DNA of 64,000 nt from Paracoccus aerius (GCF_014656455.1 NZ_BNCL01000002.1:1-64000); one strand, 5' to 3'. Shown: positions 45,619 to 55,919, counted from the first letter of the stretch. Numbers and translations: made by a program. The notes: generated by a model not told the origin, from the letters alone.

Positions 45619-46401
45619 ATGGCACGCCGCACCCGCTTTCTTCGCCCCCTGACTTCGGCAAAGGTGCTGGTCAGCCACCGCCGCAGCCGGGGCAGCGATC
45701 ATGTCCTGGCGCTGTTCCTGGCAGGCATCGCGGGCGCGTCGAATGCCGGCGGCTTCTTCGCCCTGGGACAATACACGTCACATATGACAGGCTATCTGTC
45801 GCAGATCGCCGATAGCCTGGCCGTCGGCAACCTGCTGGTGACGGGTACGGCGCTGCTGGCAATCGGCGCCTTTACCGCGGGGGCGGCCTTTTGCGCTTTT
45901 CTGGTCCACTGGGCGCGGCACCGGATGGGCCGGCAGCAATTTGCCCTGCCGCTTGCGGTCCAGGGCTTCTGCCTGGGCTGCTTTGCCTTCGGCGGCATCT
46001 TCACCACCACGTCGGGGCGGCTGTTCGCGCTTGCCTGCCTGTGCTTCATCATGGGGATGCAGAACGCCACGATCACCAAGATCTCGGGCGCGCGGATCCG
46101 GACTACCCATGCTACGGGGATGATCACCGATATCGGGATCGAGGGAGGTCGGGCGATATACCGGCTGGTTCAACCGGGACGCGGAGCCAGCGCGGACCTG
46201 CGGAAACTGCGCATCCTGCTGTCGATCGTCGGAACCTATGTGCTGGGCGGGATCGTTGGGGCCATGGGGTATGCAATGGTTGGTTTCTATTTCTCGCTGC
46301 CGCTGGCGGTTCTGCTGCTGGCGCTTGCGGCGCCCGGCCTTTCGCCGGGGCCGTTGACGCGCAGGGGACCGGCCGCAAAGCCAGAAGGACCACGACCATG
46401 A
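45619..46401 (+). CDS. YoaK family membrane protein (DUF1275)
   Basis: 260 residues, six membrane helices. VLALFLAGIAGASNAGGFFALGQYTSHMTGYLSQIA is the hallmark of DUF1275, followed by FIMGMQNATITKISGARIRTTHATGMITDIGIEGGRAI. The function of the family is not established. Overlaps the DUF983 gene by 4 bases. Confidence 0.9.
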   Translation: MARRTRFLRPLTSAKVLVSHRRSRGSDHVLALFLAGIAGASNAGGFFALGQYTSHMTGYLSQIADSLAVGNLLVTGTALLAIGAFTAGAAFCAFLVHWARHRMGRQQFALPLAVQGFCLGCFAFGGIFTTTSGRLFALACLCFIMGMQNATITKISGARIRTTHATGMITDIGIEGGRAIYRLVQPGRGASADLRKLRILLSIVGTYVLGGIVGAMGYAMVGFYFSLPLAVLLLALAAPGLSPGPLTRRGPAAKPEGPRP

Positions 46402-46763
46402 CCGAGGAACGCGACGCCCAGACAGCAGTCCTTCGCGGATTGATGAACAGATGCCCCAATTGCGGCAAGGGCAAGCTACTGCGGGGCTATCTGGGCGTGC
46501 CGCCGGAATGCGAGGTGTGCCATGCCCCCTTGGGCCGATATCCGGCGGCGGACGGCCCGGCCTTCTTTGCAATGACCATCATGCTTTTGCTGCTGATCCC
46601 GCTGATCGGCTTTACCTGGGTGCTGTTCCGCCCCTCGCCCGTGATGCTGCTGCTGATCACCGGGGGCATCACGACGGTCGTGACGCTGATCCTGCTGCGC
46701 TTCGTCAAGGGCGCCTTCATCGGCTATCTCTGGGCCAAGAACGAACAGGACCGGGGCGCCTAA
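46398..46763 (+). CDS. DUF983 family membrane protein
   Basis: 121 residues. N-terminal zinc-ribbon-like part with two CxxC pairs (NRCPNCGKGKLL, PECEVCHAPLG), the GPAFFAMT motif, then two membrane helices (LLLLIPLIGFTWVLF, VMLLLITGGITTVVTLILLRF). Family members occur near cytochrome oxidase genes, but here the neighbour is DUF1275. Function unknown. Confidence 0.9.
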   Translation: MTEERDAQTAVLRGLMNRCPNCGKGKLLRGYLGVPPECEVCHAPLGRYPAADGPAFFAMTIMLLLLIPLIGFTWVLFRPSPVMLLLITGGITTVVTLILLRFVKGAFIGYLWAKNEQDRGA

Positions 46764-46771
46764 GGGGGCGC

Positions 46772-47851
46772 CTAGAACAGCGACAACTGGTCCCCCGCCC
46801 GCTGGGGCGGCCCGAAGCGGCTGCAATCCAGCGTCGCGGCGTCCTTGTGATAGCCCAGCCGCCGGCGCGCCAGCCGAAACCGCTGCAGGGCCAGATCCGC
46901 CTCGACGCCCTCGCCCCGGAAACGATGGCCGAAGCGCGGATCGTTGTCCCGCCCGCCGCGCATGGCCGCAACGCGGTTCATCACATGGGCGGCCATGCCG
47001 GGATGGTGGCGGTCCAGCCAGTTGCGGAACAGGGGCGCGACCTCATGCGGCAGGCGCAGGGGGATCATGCTGGCGGTGGTGGCCCCTGCCTCGCGCGCGG
47101 CAGCCAGGATCGCCTCGATCTCGGGCTCGGTCAGGACAGGGATGACGGGGGCCACCATCACGCGCACCGGGACACCGGCGGACGACAACTCGCGGATCAT
47201 CCGAAGGCGCGTGGCGGGTGCGGGGGCGCGCGGCTCCATGGTCCGGGCGAGACCGCCATCCAGCGTCGTGATGCTGACGCCGACCGCCGCCATCCGCTTG
47301 GCCGCCAGTTCCGCCCACAGGTCCAGGTCGCGCAGAACCGTCTGACCCCGCGTGACTAGCGTCACCGGATGGTTCCAGTCCGACAGAACCCGCAGGATCC
47401 CCGGCATGATCGCCAGCCGGGATTCGACCGGCTGGTAAGGGTCGGTATTCGTGCCAAGCGCGATTGGCGCAGGCCGATAGCTGGGGCGCGCCAGTTCGCG
47501 GGCCAGCAATTCGGCGGCATCCGGCTTGGCGGTGATGCGCGTCTCGAAATCCAGGCCCGGCGACAGGCCGAGATACGCATGGGTCGGCCGGGCGTAGCAA
47601 TAGATGCAGCCATGTTCGCAGCCGCGATAGGGATTGAGCGAGCGGTCGAAGGAAATGTCGGGCGAGGTGTTGCGCGTGATGATGCTGCGCGGCCGTTCCA
47701 CCGTGACCTGGGTGCGCAGCAAGTGGCTGTCCTCGGGGATGTCCCAGCCGTCAGATTCGCGCAGCCGCTGGTGCGGCTCGAACCGCCCGTCTGGTCGGGT
47801 ATCGGTGCCTCGGGCCTTCAGGCGCTTGTCGGGATCGCGGGGCGGCAGCAT
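46772..47851 (-). CDS. PA0069-type radical SAM protein
   Basis: 359 residues. The [4Fe-4S] motif CEHGCIYCYARP (Cx3Cx2C) lies near residue 77 after SLNPYRG, followed by a TIM-barrel-like body (ALGTNTDPYQPVE, PVTLVTRGQTVLRDLDL, VMVAPVIPVLTEPEIEAIL). This is the SplB-like/PA0069 subgroup whose reaction is unknown; it is not a spore photolyase in a non-sporulating organism. Divergent from the GST gene. Confidence 0.9.
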   Translation of the reverse strand: MLPPRDPDKRLKARGTDTRPDGRFEPHQRLRESDGWDIPEDSHLLRTQVTVERPRSIITRNTSPDISFDRSLNPYRGCEHGCIYCYARPTHAYLGLSPGLDFETRITAKPDAAELLARELARPSYRPAPIALGTNTDPYQPVESRLAIMPGILRVLSDWNHPVTLVTRGQTVLRDLDLWAELAAKRMAAVGVSITTLDGGLARTMEPRAPAPATRLRMIRELSSAGVPVRVMVAPVIPVLTEPEIEAILAAAREAGATTASMIPLRLPHEVAPLFRNWLDRHHPGMAAHVMNRVAAMRGGRDNDPRFGHRFRGEGVEADLALQRFRLARRRLGYHKDAATLDCSRFGPPQRAGDQLSLF

Positions 47852-47954
47852 GGCCCAGTTTTAGAACATTTCACGAACATCTGCCAGCATTTTTGATGGT
47901 TGATGTTCCATCCGACCACCGCCATCCTGCGCCCATCACAGTCAGGAGGCCGTC

Positions 47955-48821
47955 ATGACCGACGATTACACCCCGCCAAAGGTGTGGAGCCAGAAGGGCC
48001 AGAACGGAGGCCAGTTCGCCAGCATCAACAAACCGACCGCCGGGGCGCAGTTCGACCGCGACCTGCCCGTGGGCCGTCATCCCCTGCAGCTTTATTCGCT
48101 GGCCACGCCCAACGGGCAGAAGGTCACGATCATGCTCGAGGAGTTGCTGGAGGCGGGCCATGACGCCGAATACGACGCCTGGCTGATCCGCATCGGCGAC
48201 GGCGACCAGTTCGGCAGCGGCTTCGTCGCCGCCAACCCCAACTCCAAGATCCCGGCGATGATGGACCATTCGGTGACGCCGCCGCGCCGGGTCTTCGAAT
48301 CCGGGTCCATTCTGGTCTACCTGGCGGAAAAGTTCGGGGCCTTCCTGCCCGCCGATCCCACCGCACGGACCGAGGCGATGAACTGGCTGTTTTGGCAGAT
48401 GGGATCCGCCCCTTTCCTGGGCGGCGGCTTCGGGCATTTCTACGCCTATGCGCCGGTCAAGATCGAATACGCCATCGACCGCTATACGATGGAGGCCAAG
48501 CGCCAGCTTGACGTGCTGAACCGCCATCTGGCCGACAACCGCTTCATGGCAGGCGACGAATACTCCATCGCCGACATGGCGATCTGGCCCTGGTATGGGC
48601 AGGTCGTGGCAGGCAAGCTGTATGGCGATGCGGCGACCTTCCTGGATGCGGACATCTATGCCAACGTCCGCCGCTGGCATGACGAGATCGCGGTCCGTCC
48701 CGCCGTGCAGCGCGGGATCATGGTCAACAAGACCTCGGGCGATCCGTCGCAGCAATTGTGGGAACGCCACGATGCCAGCGACTTCCAGACCCGCACGCAG
48801 GACAAGATCGGGACGCAATGA
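47955..48821 (+). CDS. yghU: YghU-type glutathione S-transferase (Nu class)
   Basis: 288 residues. Thioredoxin-fold N-domain (LQLYSLATPNGQKVTIMLEELLEAG, NPNSKIPAMMDH, VFESGSILVYLAEKFG) and helical C-domain (LFWQMGSAPFLGGGFGHFYAYAP, YSIADMAIWPWYGQ). This class binds two glutathiones and has disulfide-bond reductase/peroxidase activity. CAGGAGG stands 6 bases before the ATG. Followed at once by a long terminator stem. Confidence 0.93.
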   Translation: MTDDYTPPKVWSQKGQNGGQFASINKPTAGAQFDRDLPVGRHPLQLYSLATPNGQKVTIMLEELLEAGHDAEYDAWLIRIGDGDQFGSGFVAANPNSKIPAMMDHSVTPPRRVFESGSILVYLAEKFGAFLPADPTARTEAMNWLFWQMGSAPFLGGGFGHFYAYAPVKIEYAIDRYTMEAKRQLDVLNRHLADNRFMAGDEYSIADMAIWPWYGQVVAGKLYGDAATFLDADIYANVRRWHDEIAVRPAVQRGIMVNKTSGDPSQQLWERHDASDFQTRTQDKIGTQ

Positions 48822-48848
48822 AAGAAGGGGGGCGTCGCCCCCCTTCTT
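48822..48848 (+). terminator. terminator of the GST gene
   Basis: 12-bp perfect stem AAGAAGGGGGGC / GCCCCCCTTCTT with a GTC loop, overlapping the stop codon's vicinity. Confidence 0.8.
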
Positions 48849-48890
48849 CGGACTCCCCCAGGATTGAGCATAGAAGATAAGCCAGCCTCA

Positions 48891-48941
48891 TCTTCTGTGT
48901 CCAAATATCCTCAGGGGTCTGGGGGCAGACAGCCCCCAGCC
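48891..48941 (+). repeat. intergenic hairpin repeat, copy C
   Basis: TCTTC, then GTCCAAATATCCTCAGGGGT, then a 7-bp stem CTGGGGG / CCCCCAG with loop CAGACAG, then CCTTTC. The stem differs from copy A (CCGGGGG / CCCCCGG) by a paired change. It lies between convergent yghU and ilvC. Confidence 0.75.
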
Positions 48942-48952
48942 TTTCTGACGGA

Positions 48953-49987
<1,035 letters not shown>

Positions 49988-50083
49988 TCATTCTGCTGGT
50001 GCCGTTCTAGCGTTCCGGTCGCGATGATGCCTGCACAGTGACTGCATAATCTTACCCGTCTTGCGAAAAGATCATGCCGTGAT

Positions 50084-50097
50084 ATGGGATTTCCCAT
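50084..50097. promoter_or_regulatory. short palindrome at the Lrp start, possible operator
   Basis: ATGGGA-TT-TCCCAT, perfect 6-bp arms, between divergent ilvC and the Lrp pair. Confidence 0.3.
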
Positions 50098-50560
50098 GAC
50101 ATTCATGCCTGACAGCACCGATCGTCGGATCCTGCGCCAGCTTCTGGCCGAGCCCGAGGCCGCGAATGCCACCCTGGCCGAACGCGCGGGCGTGACATCC
50201 GCTGCTTTGTGGCGGCGGCTGGAACGGATGCGCGAGGCGGGCGTCCTGAAGGGCGTGCAGGCGCGCATCGACTGGCGGGCGATGGGCTGGGCGGTCGAGG
50301 TGTCCTTGCGCTTCACCCTGGACAAGACCAACCCCCGCGCCTTCGACGAATTCCTGGCAGCCCTGCGCCAGGTGCCCGAGGTGATCGAAATCCAGTCCTT
50401 CCTGGGCAGCGTGGACTGGCGGGCATCCGTTATCGCGCGCGACATGGCCCATTGGCAGCAGGTCTATCGCGACCGCATCCTGACCCTGCCGCATCTCGCC
50501 GAACTGGACGCCCTGATGCTGGTCGCCACCATCAAGGACAGCGGGGAACTGGCGCTGTGA
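50084..50560 (+). CDS. Lrp/AsnC family transcriptional regulator (first of tandem pair)
   Basis: 158 residues. N-terminal winged helix (DSTDRRILRQLLAEPEAANATLAERAGVTSAALWRRLERMREAGVL) and a RAM ligand-binding domain (about 70-155). The start is uncertain: ATGs at 50084, 50096 and 50105 are all in frame with no clear ribosome site, and a perfect ATGGGA-TT-TCCCAT palindrome covers 50084-50097. If that is an operator the start is 50105. GTGA overlap with the second Lrp gene, so both are co-expressed. Confidence 0.85.
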   Translation: MGFPMTFMPDSTDRRILRQLLAEPEAANATLAERAGVTSAALWRRLERMREAGVLKGVQARIDWRAMGWAVEVSLRFTLDKTNPRAFDEFLAALRQVPEVIEIQSFLGSVDWRASVIARDMAHWQQVYRDRILTLPHLAELDALMLVATIKDSGELAL

Positions 50561-51018
50561 CCGAAGTGGATGCGACCGACCTGGCAATCCTGCGCGTCCT
50601 GGCCACGGATGCCACGCGCAGCGCCGCCGATGTGGGCCGCGCGGTCGGCATCGGCCAGCCTGCCGCCTGGCGGCGCATCAAGCGGCTGACCGACCAGGGC
50701 GTGATCGCGGGACGGCGTGTGGTGCTGGACCAGGCGGCGCTTGGCTTTGGCGTCACGGTCTTTCTGGGCATCAAGCTGGCCGCCAAGGGCCGCACCGGTC
50801 TGGAGGACTTCGAGCGCGCCGTCACCGCCATCCCCGAGGTGCAGCTTGTCCAGCACGTCCTGGGCCAGTTCGACTATCGCCTGCGGGTCACCGCCCGCGA
50901 CATCAGCGATTTCGAGCGCATCCTGCGCCGCCGGATCATGACCCTGCCCGGCGTGGGCCAGGTCGAGGCGAATGTGATGCTATCCGAGGAACGCAGACCG
51001 GGACCCCTTAGCGCCTGA
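50557..51018 (+). CDS. Lrp/AsnC family transcriptional regulator (second of tandem pair)
   Basis: 153 residues from a GTG start that overlaps the previous stop (GTGA). Winged helix (DATDLAILRVLATDATRSAADVGRAVGIGQPAAWRRIKRLTDQGVI) and RAM domain (VQLVQHVLGQFDYRLRVTARD). Similar to but clearly different from its neighbour. Tight coupling suggests they act together, perhaps as mixed oligomers; that is inference. Confidence 0.9.
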   Translation: MTEVDATDLAILRVLATDATRSAADVGRAVGIGQPAAWRRIKRLTDQGVIAGRRVVLDQAALGFGVTVFLGIKLAAKGRTGLEDFERAVTAIPEVQLVQHVLGQFDYRLRVTARDISDFERILRRRIMTLPGVGQVEANVMLSEERRPGPLSA

Positions 51019-51067
51019 GGCGCGTTTCGTCTGGCCCCGTCCCTTGTCCCGCGCTACAGATCCGCTC

Positions 51068-52294
51068 ATGCAAAAGATCACCCTTCCCGAACGGCCTGAC
51101 TGGCGCGACACCGCTAAAGAGGTGGGCTTCACCTTCGCCGACATGCATGGCGAGCCCTATTGGGACGAAAGCTCGGCATACCAGTTCACGCTGCGCCAGA
51201 TCGAGGACGATATCGAGGAACCCTCGACCGACCTGCACGCCATGTGCCGCGACGCCGTGGCCGAAATCGTGACCAGCCAGGAAATGATGGAGCGTCTGGG
51301 CATCCCCGACCCCCACCGCGACCTGGTGGCCGACAGCTGGCGCCGCAACGAGCCCGAGATTTATGGCCGCCTGGACCTGGCCTATGACGGCACCGGCCCG
51401 GCGAAATTGCTGGAATACAATGCCGACACGCCGACCTCGCTTTACGAAAGCGCGGCCTTCCAGTGGCAATGGCTGGAGGACCAATTGGCGGCGGGCGTCC
51501 TGCCGCGCGGGGCGGACCAGTTCAACGGCATCCACGAGGCGCTTGTGGAACGCTTCCGCGCGCTTTTCGACCGCAACACCGACATCCACTTCACCGCGAT
51601 GGCCGACAACCCCGAGGATTACGCCACTGTCGAGGCCATGGCCTGGGCCGCACGCGAAGCCGGGATGGGCGCGCATTACACCGACCTCGACAAGCTGGGC
51701 GTGACCAAGCAGGGCCAGTTCGTCGATGCCGAGGATCGGGTGATCGGCACGCTGTTCAAGCTGTATCCTTGGGAGGATCTGCTGCGCGACGATTACGCGC
51801 GCCACATCAAGGGCTCGGGCTGCCTGTTCCTGGAACCGGCCTGGAAGGCGCTTGTGTCGAACAAGGGCATCCTGCCCGTCCTGTGGCAGATGTTCGAAGG
51901 CCATCCGAACCTGCTGCCCGCCTTCTTCGCCGATGACGTGGCCGATGCGCTTGTGGCCGGCGGTCGCCCCGTCCCCGGTGTCGCGGCGGCCTTTGACAAG
52001 GTTGCCGACCAGTTCAAGCGCGGCCATGTGGTCAAGCCGATCTTTTCGCGCGAGGGCGCGGGCGTCAGCATCGTCGAGGCTGGCGATGTGACCGAGGCGT
52101 CCCCAAATACCGACTATGACCAGCATCCGCGCATCGTTCAGGCCTATGCGCCCTTGCCCGACTTCGACGGCTTCAAGCCGATCGTCGGCGCCTGGATCGT
52201 GGGGGACGCCTGCGTGGGCATGGGCCTGCGAGAGGACCGGGCCCGCATCACGCAGGACCTGTCGCGCTTCAAGCCGCATTTCATCGCGGACTAA
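51068..52294 (+). CDS. glutathionylspermidine synthase-like ATP-grasp protein (YgiC/YjfC type)
   Basis: 408 residues. C-terminal GSP_synth domain: EPYWDESSAYQFTLRQIEDDIEE, LLEYNADTPTSLYESAAFQWQW, GTLFKLYPWEDLL, KPIFSREGAGVSIVEAG and a final GAWIVGDACVGMGLRED. It lacks the amidase domain of true Gss, as do E. coli YgiC and YjfC, for which peptide-spermidine ligation is not proven. ATG 51068 chosen; the earlier TTG is unlikely. The YgiB-like lipoprotein gene follows at 11 bases, which is the reverse of the E. coli ygiB-ygiC order. Confidence 0.88.
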   Translation: MQKITLPERPDWRDTAKEVGFTFADMHGEPYWDESSAYQFTLRQIEDDIEEPSTDLHAMCRDAVAEIVTSQEMMERLGIPDPHRDLVADSWRRNEPEIYGRLDLAYDGTGPAKLLEYNADTPTSLYESAAFQWQWLEDQLAAGVLPRGADQFNGIHEALVERFRALFDRNTDIHFTAMADNPEDYATVEAMAWAAREAGMGAHYTDLDKLGVTKQGQFVDAEDRVIGTLFKLYPWEDLLRDDYARHIKGSGCLFLEPAWKALVSNKGILPVLWQMFEGHPNLLPAFFADDVADALVAGGRPVPGVAAAFDKVADQFKRGHVVKPIFSREGAGVSIVEAGDVTEASPNTDYDQHPRIVQAYAPLPDFDGFKPIVGAWIVGDACVGMGLREDRARITQDLSRFKPHFIAD

Positions 52295-52305
52295 AGGGGG
52301 AAGAC

Positions 52306-52884
52306 ATGAGGAAACGTTCCAGAGCCGTTGCCCTGACCATCCTTGGCGCCGCCAGCTTCGCCATCGCCGGCTGCCGCGAGGAACAGGTGGACGCGCAGGC
52401 CTTTCCCGATCTGGCCAGTTGCCAGGCCGCCGCGGCCCAGGGCGGTTTGTTCACCGAGGCCGAATGCCAGCAATCCTTCGCCGAGGCCGAACAGCTTCAT
52501 GTCGAATCCGCGCCCCGATACGACAGCCTTCAGGTCTGCGAGGAACAGCATGGCGTCGGCAATTGCGGGTCCGAGGACCAGCAGGTCTCGAACGGCGGGT
52601 CGGGCAGCATCTTCATGCCGCTGCTGGCCGGATACCTGATCGGGTCGATGCTGGGGGGCGGCGGATTGTCGCGGTCCCAGCCGATGTATCGCAACGCCCA
52701 GGGGGGCTACACCAACGCCGCGCGCACCAGCACATTCTCCAGCAATACCGGCCGCGCGGCGCTGAACAGCAGCCAGTTCGCCCGGCCTGCGGCGACCGCT
52801 GGCCAGCCGCCGATGTCGCGGGCAACCGCCGCGTCGCGCGGGGGCTTTGGTTCAAGCGCGGGCAGCCGCAGCTTTGGCGGTTGA
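52306..52884 (+). CDS. DUF1190 (YgiB-like) lipoprotein
   Basis: 192 residues. Lipoprotein signal MRKRSRAVALTILGAASFAIAG with Cys22 as the acyl site (AIAGC). Body: YGIB-type QAFPDLASCQAAAAQGGLFTEAEC, then a Gly-rich hydrophobic stretch (MPLLAGYLIGSMLGGGG) and a Ser/Gly/Ala-rich low-complexity tail ending SRSFGG. AAAGGGGG before the ATG. Function unknown; partner of the YgiC-like enzyme. Confidence 0.88.
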   Translation: MRKRSRAVALTILGAASFAIAGCREEQVDAQAFPDLASCQAAAAQGGLFTEAECQQSFAEAEQLHVESAPRYDSLQVCEEQHGVGNCGSEDQQVSNGGSGSIFMPLLAGYLIGSMLGGGGLSRSQPMYRNAQGGYTNAARTSTFSSNTGRAALNSSQFARPAATAGQPPMSRATAASRGGFGSSAGSRSFGG

Positions 52885-52952
52885 CCCCTCGCGGATTTGA
52901 GTGAACCTTGGCCGGGCCACAGCGTCTTGCCTTGTCCCGTCAGGAGTTTGCC

Positions 52953-53858
52953 ATGCCCCGCCTTGCCCCGCTTGCCGCCACCCTTCTGATGGCGGCCACA
53001 CCCCTTGCCGCGCAGGACATCGTCGTATCCTCGAAGATCGACACCGAAGGCGGGCTGCTGGGCAACATGATCCTGCTGGCGCTGCAGGACGCGGGTCTGC
53101 CGGTGCAGGACCGCCTGCAACTGGGCGGCACGCCGATCATGCGCGACGCCATCGTGGCAGGCCAGATCGACATCTATCCCGAATATACCGCCAACGGCGC
53201 CTTCTTCTTCAACGAGGCCGACAGCCCGGTCTGGAAGGACGCGGCCCAAGGCTATGCCCGCGTGGCGGAACTGGACCGCGAACAGAACAACATCGTCTGG
53301 CTGACGCCCTCGCCTGCAAACAACACCTGGGCCATCGCCCTGCGCCAGGAGGTGGCCGAGGAAAACGGCCTGGCCACCATGAGCCAGATGGGCGAATGGA
53401 TCGCGGGCGGCGGCCAGGTGAAGCTGGCGGCCTCGACCGAATTCGTGACCTCTCCGGCGGCGCTGCCGGCCTTCCAGGAAACCTACGGCTTCGCGCTGAC
53501 GCCTGACCAGCTTGTGCAGCTTGCGGGCGGCGACACGGCGGCGACCATCGCGGCGGCGGCGCAGCAGACATCGGGCGTGAACGCGGCCATGGTCTATGGC
53601 ACCGACGGCGCCATCGCCGAGGCGGGACTTCTGGTGATGGAGGACGACAAGGCCGTCCAGCCGGTCTACCAGCCCGCCCCCATCGTCCGTGCCGAGGTGC
53701 TGGAGGCCCATCCCCAGATCGCCGAGGTGCTGGAGCCGATCTTCGCCTCGCTGACGCTGCAGACGCTCCAGACACTGAACGGCCGCATCCAGATCGGCGG
53801 CGAGCCGGCCTCGGCCGTGGCGCAGGACTATCTGACGCAGGCGGGCTTTCTGGACTGA
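52953..53858 (+). CDS. osmoprotectant (glycine betaine/choline) ABC substrate-binding protein
   Basis: 301 residues. Signal peptide MPRLAPLAATLLMAATPLAAQ. The body is of the OpuAC/YehZ type: VVSSKIDTEGGLLGNMILLAL, GGTPIMRDAIVAGQIDIYPEYTANG, SPANNTWAIALRQEVAEENGL. CAGGAG is 7 bases from the ATG. Starts the four-gene transporter operon. Confidence 0.9.
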   Translation: MPRLAPLAATLLMAATPLAAQDIVVSSKIDTEGGLLGNMILLALQDAGLPVQDRLQLGGTPIMRDAIVAGQIDIYPEYTANGAFFFNEADSPVWKDAAQGYARVAELDREQNNIVWLTPSPANNTWAIALRQEVAEENGLATMSQMGEWIAGGGQVKLAASTEFVTSPAALPAFQETYGFALTPDQLVQLAGGDTAATIAAAAQQTSGVNAAMVYGTDGAIAEAGLLVMEDDKAVQPVYQPAPIVRAEVLEAHPQIAEVLEPIFASLTLQTLQTLNGRIQIGGEPASAVAQDYLTQAGFLD

Positions 53859-53865
53859 CCGGGCA

Positions 53866-55002
53866 GTGCTGCTGTCGCCCCCAGGGGTTCTGTTCGCGCT
53901 GATCGGCACGGCGGGGCTGGCCCTGCCCCTGGTGCAGTTCAAGCCCAACCGGATCGTGACGGGCGAGGGGATCGGGCTGCACGCTCTTCCCCTTGGCCTT
54001 CCCTTGGCGGCGGCCCTTTGCGGCCTTCTGCTTGCCACCTGCCTTGGCCGGTGGCCTGCCGCATTGCGTCTGGCGGCCGCGGTGTCGGGGTTTGTCACGG
54101 TGATCCTGTCGCTGGGCTTGGCCGCGTCCCATCTGACGCCGGAAGGGAACACCATTGCGCGCGTGTCCCCGGCCTCGGGCTTCTGGCTGCTGCTGCTGGC
54201 CTTCGGGCTTATGCTGGCCGATGCGGTCGGCCGCCTGCGCCCGTCGCTGGCGATGCGGTGGCTGATGCTGGCCGCGGCCCTGGGCCTGGTGGCCGCGATC
54301 CTGGCGTCTGGGCTGCTGGACGGGGTGTCGGTGATGCGGGAATACGCCAGCCGCCGCGACCTGTTCGGGCGCGAGGCGCAGGCGCATCTGATGCTGGCTT
54401 TCGGGTCGCTGGGCGCGGCGCTGCTGGTAGGCATCCCGGCCGGCATCGCGATCTTCCAGGCGCCCCGCTGGCGGGGGCCGGTGCTGGGCGTGCTGAACAT
54501 CCTGCAGACCATCCCGTCGCTCGCGCTGTTCGGGATCATGATCCCGGTCTTTGGCTGGGTCGCGGCCAGCCTGCCCGGCGCGGCAAGGCTGGGGGTGGCG
54601 GGGATCGGCGTCTTTCCGGCGCTTGTGGCGCTGTTTCTGTACTCGCTGCTGCCGGTGGTGTCGAACACGCTGGCGGGCCTGTCGGGCGTGCCCGCCGCCA
54701 CCCGCGACGCGGCCCTGGGCCTGGGCATGACCCGGCCGCAGGTGCTTGCGCAGGTCCTGGTGCCGCTGGCCCTGCCGGTGCTGCTGGCGGCGGTGCGGAT
54801 CGTGCTGGTCCAGAACATCGGCCTGGCAGTGATCGCCGGGCTGATCGGCGGCGGCGGCTTCGGCACCTTCGTCTTCCAGGGCCTGAATCAGACTGCAATG
54901 GATCTGGTGCTTCTGGGCGCGCTGCCCACCATCGCCCTGGCGCTTGTCGCGGGCATCGCGCTTGACCTGCTGATCCAGGCGGCGCACAGGGGAACCCCGT
55001 GA
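53866..55002 (+). CDS. osmoprotectant ABC transporter permease (YehY-like, long)
   Basis: 378 residues from GTG 53866. An N-terminal half of four to five helices (from VLFALIGTAGLALPLVQF to AAILASGLLDGV) precedes a standard BPD permease domain (HLMLAFGSLGAALLVGIPAG, EAA-like loop AATRDAALGLGMTRPQVLAQVLVPLALP). The long N-terminal part is as in YehY. GTGA overlap with the ATPase gene. Confidence 0.9.
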   Translation: MLLSPPGVLFALIGTAGLALPLVQFKPNRIVTGEGIGLHALPLGLPLAAALCGLLLATCLGRWPAALRLAAAVSGFVTVILSLGLAASHLTPEGNTIARVSPASGFWLLLLAFGLMLADAVGRLRPSLAMRWLMLAAALGLVAAILASGLLDGVSVMREYASRRDLFGREAQAHLMLAFGSLGAALLVGIPAGIAIFQAPRWRGPVLGVLNILQTIPSLALFGIMIPVFGWVAASLPGAARLGVAGIGVFPALVALFLYSLLPVVSNTLAGLSGVPAATRDAALGLGMTRPQVLAQVLVPLALPVLLAAVRIVLVQNIGLAVIAGLIGGGGFGTFVFQGLNQTAMDLVLLGALPTIALALVAGIALDLLIQAAHRGTP

Positions 55003-55919
55003 TCGAGATCCGCAACCTGTCCCGCCTTTACGACGGCCTGGCCGTGGTCGATGACGTCAGCCTGACGGTCGAGACCGGGCAGCTGGCCGTGCTGGTCGGC
55101 ACCTCGGGGTCGGGCAAGACGACGCTGCTGCGGATGATCAACCGGCTGGTGCAGCCGTCATCCGGGCAGGTGCTGATCGACGGCGTGGACACGGCGACCC
55201 TGCCTGCCCATCTGCTGCGCCGCCGGATCGGATACGCGATCCAGGGCCATGGCCTGTTCCCGCACCGGTCCGTGGCGCAGAACATCGCCACCGTGCCACG
55301 CCTGCTGGGCTGGCCGCGCCGCCAGATCGACGCGCGCGTGGACGAGCTGCTGGCCCTGTTCCAGCTTGATCCCGCCGCCTTTCGCGGCCGGATGCCCCAC
55401 CAGCTGTCGGGCGGGCAGGCGCAGCGGGTGGGCGTGGCACGCGCCCTTGCCGCCAAGCCCGACCTGCTGCTGATGGACGAACCCTTTGGCGCGCTTGACC
55501 CGCTGATCCGGGCCAAGGCGCAGGACGACCTGCGCCAGATCCAGCGGCAGCTTGGCACCACGCTGATCCTTGTGACCCATGACATGACCGAGGCCGTGGA
55601 CCTGGGCGACCGCATCGCGGTCATGGACGGGGGCAAGCTGCTGCAATACGACGCGCCCGCCCGCATCCTGACCGACCCTGCGACGCCCTTCGTGCGCGAC
55701 CTGATCGGCACGGCGGACCGGGCGCTGCGGCTGCTGTCACTGGCCCGCGTCGGCGACATCGCCGCCCCTGGCCAGGCCGAGGGCCCCGCCATCGCCCCCG
55801 GCGCATCCCTGCGCGACGCGCTGGCCGAATGCCTGTGGAGCGGGCGGGACGCCCTGCCCGTCGAAGGCGGAGGCATTGTCACGCTGAACGCGCTGCGGGC
55901 AAAGGCCCGGCCGCGATGA
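54999..55919 (+). CDS. osmoprotectant ABC transporter ATP-binding protein (YehX-like)
   Basis: 306 residues from GTG 54999. Walker A VGTSGSGKTT, Q-loop IGYAIQGHGLFPHRSV, signature LSGGQAQRVGVARAL, Walker B LLLMDEPFGALDP, H-loop VTHDMTEAVDLGDR. The C-terminus (after FVRDLIGTADRALRLL) is a CBS-like remnant of about 75 residues, too short for the CBS pair of OpuAA. GATGA overlap leads into the second permease. Confidence 0.92.
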   Translation: MIEIRNLSRLYDGLAVVDDVSLTVETGQLAVLVGTSGSGKTTLLRMINRLVQPSSGQVLIDGVDTATLPAHLLRRRIGYAIQGHGLFPHRSVAQNIATVPRLLGWPRRQIDARVDELLALFQLDPAAFRGRMPHQLSGGQAQRVGVARALAAKPDLLLMDEPFGALDPLIRAKAQDDLRQIQRQLGTTLILVTHDMTEAVDLGDRIAVMDGGKLLQYDAPARILTDPATPFVRDLIGTADRALRLLSLARVGDIAAPGQAEGPAIAPGASLRDALAECLWSGRDALPVEGGGIVTLNALRAKARPR

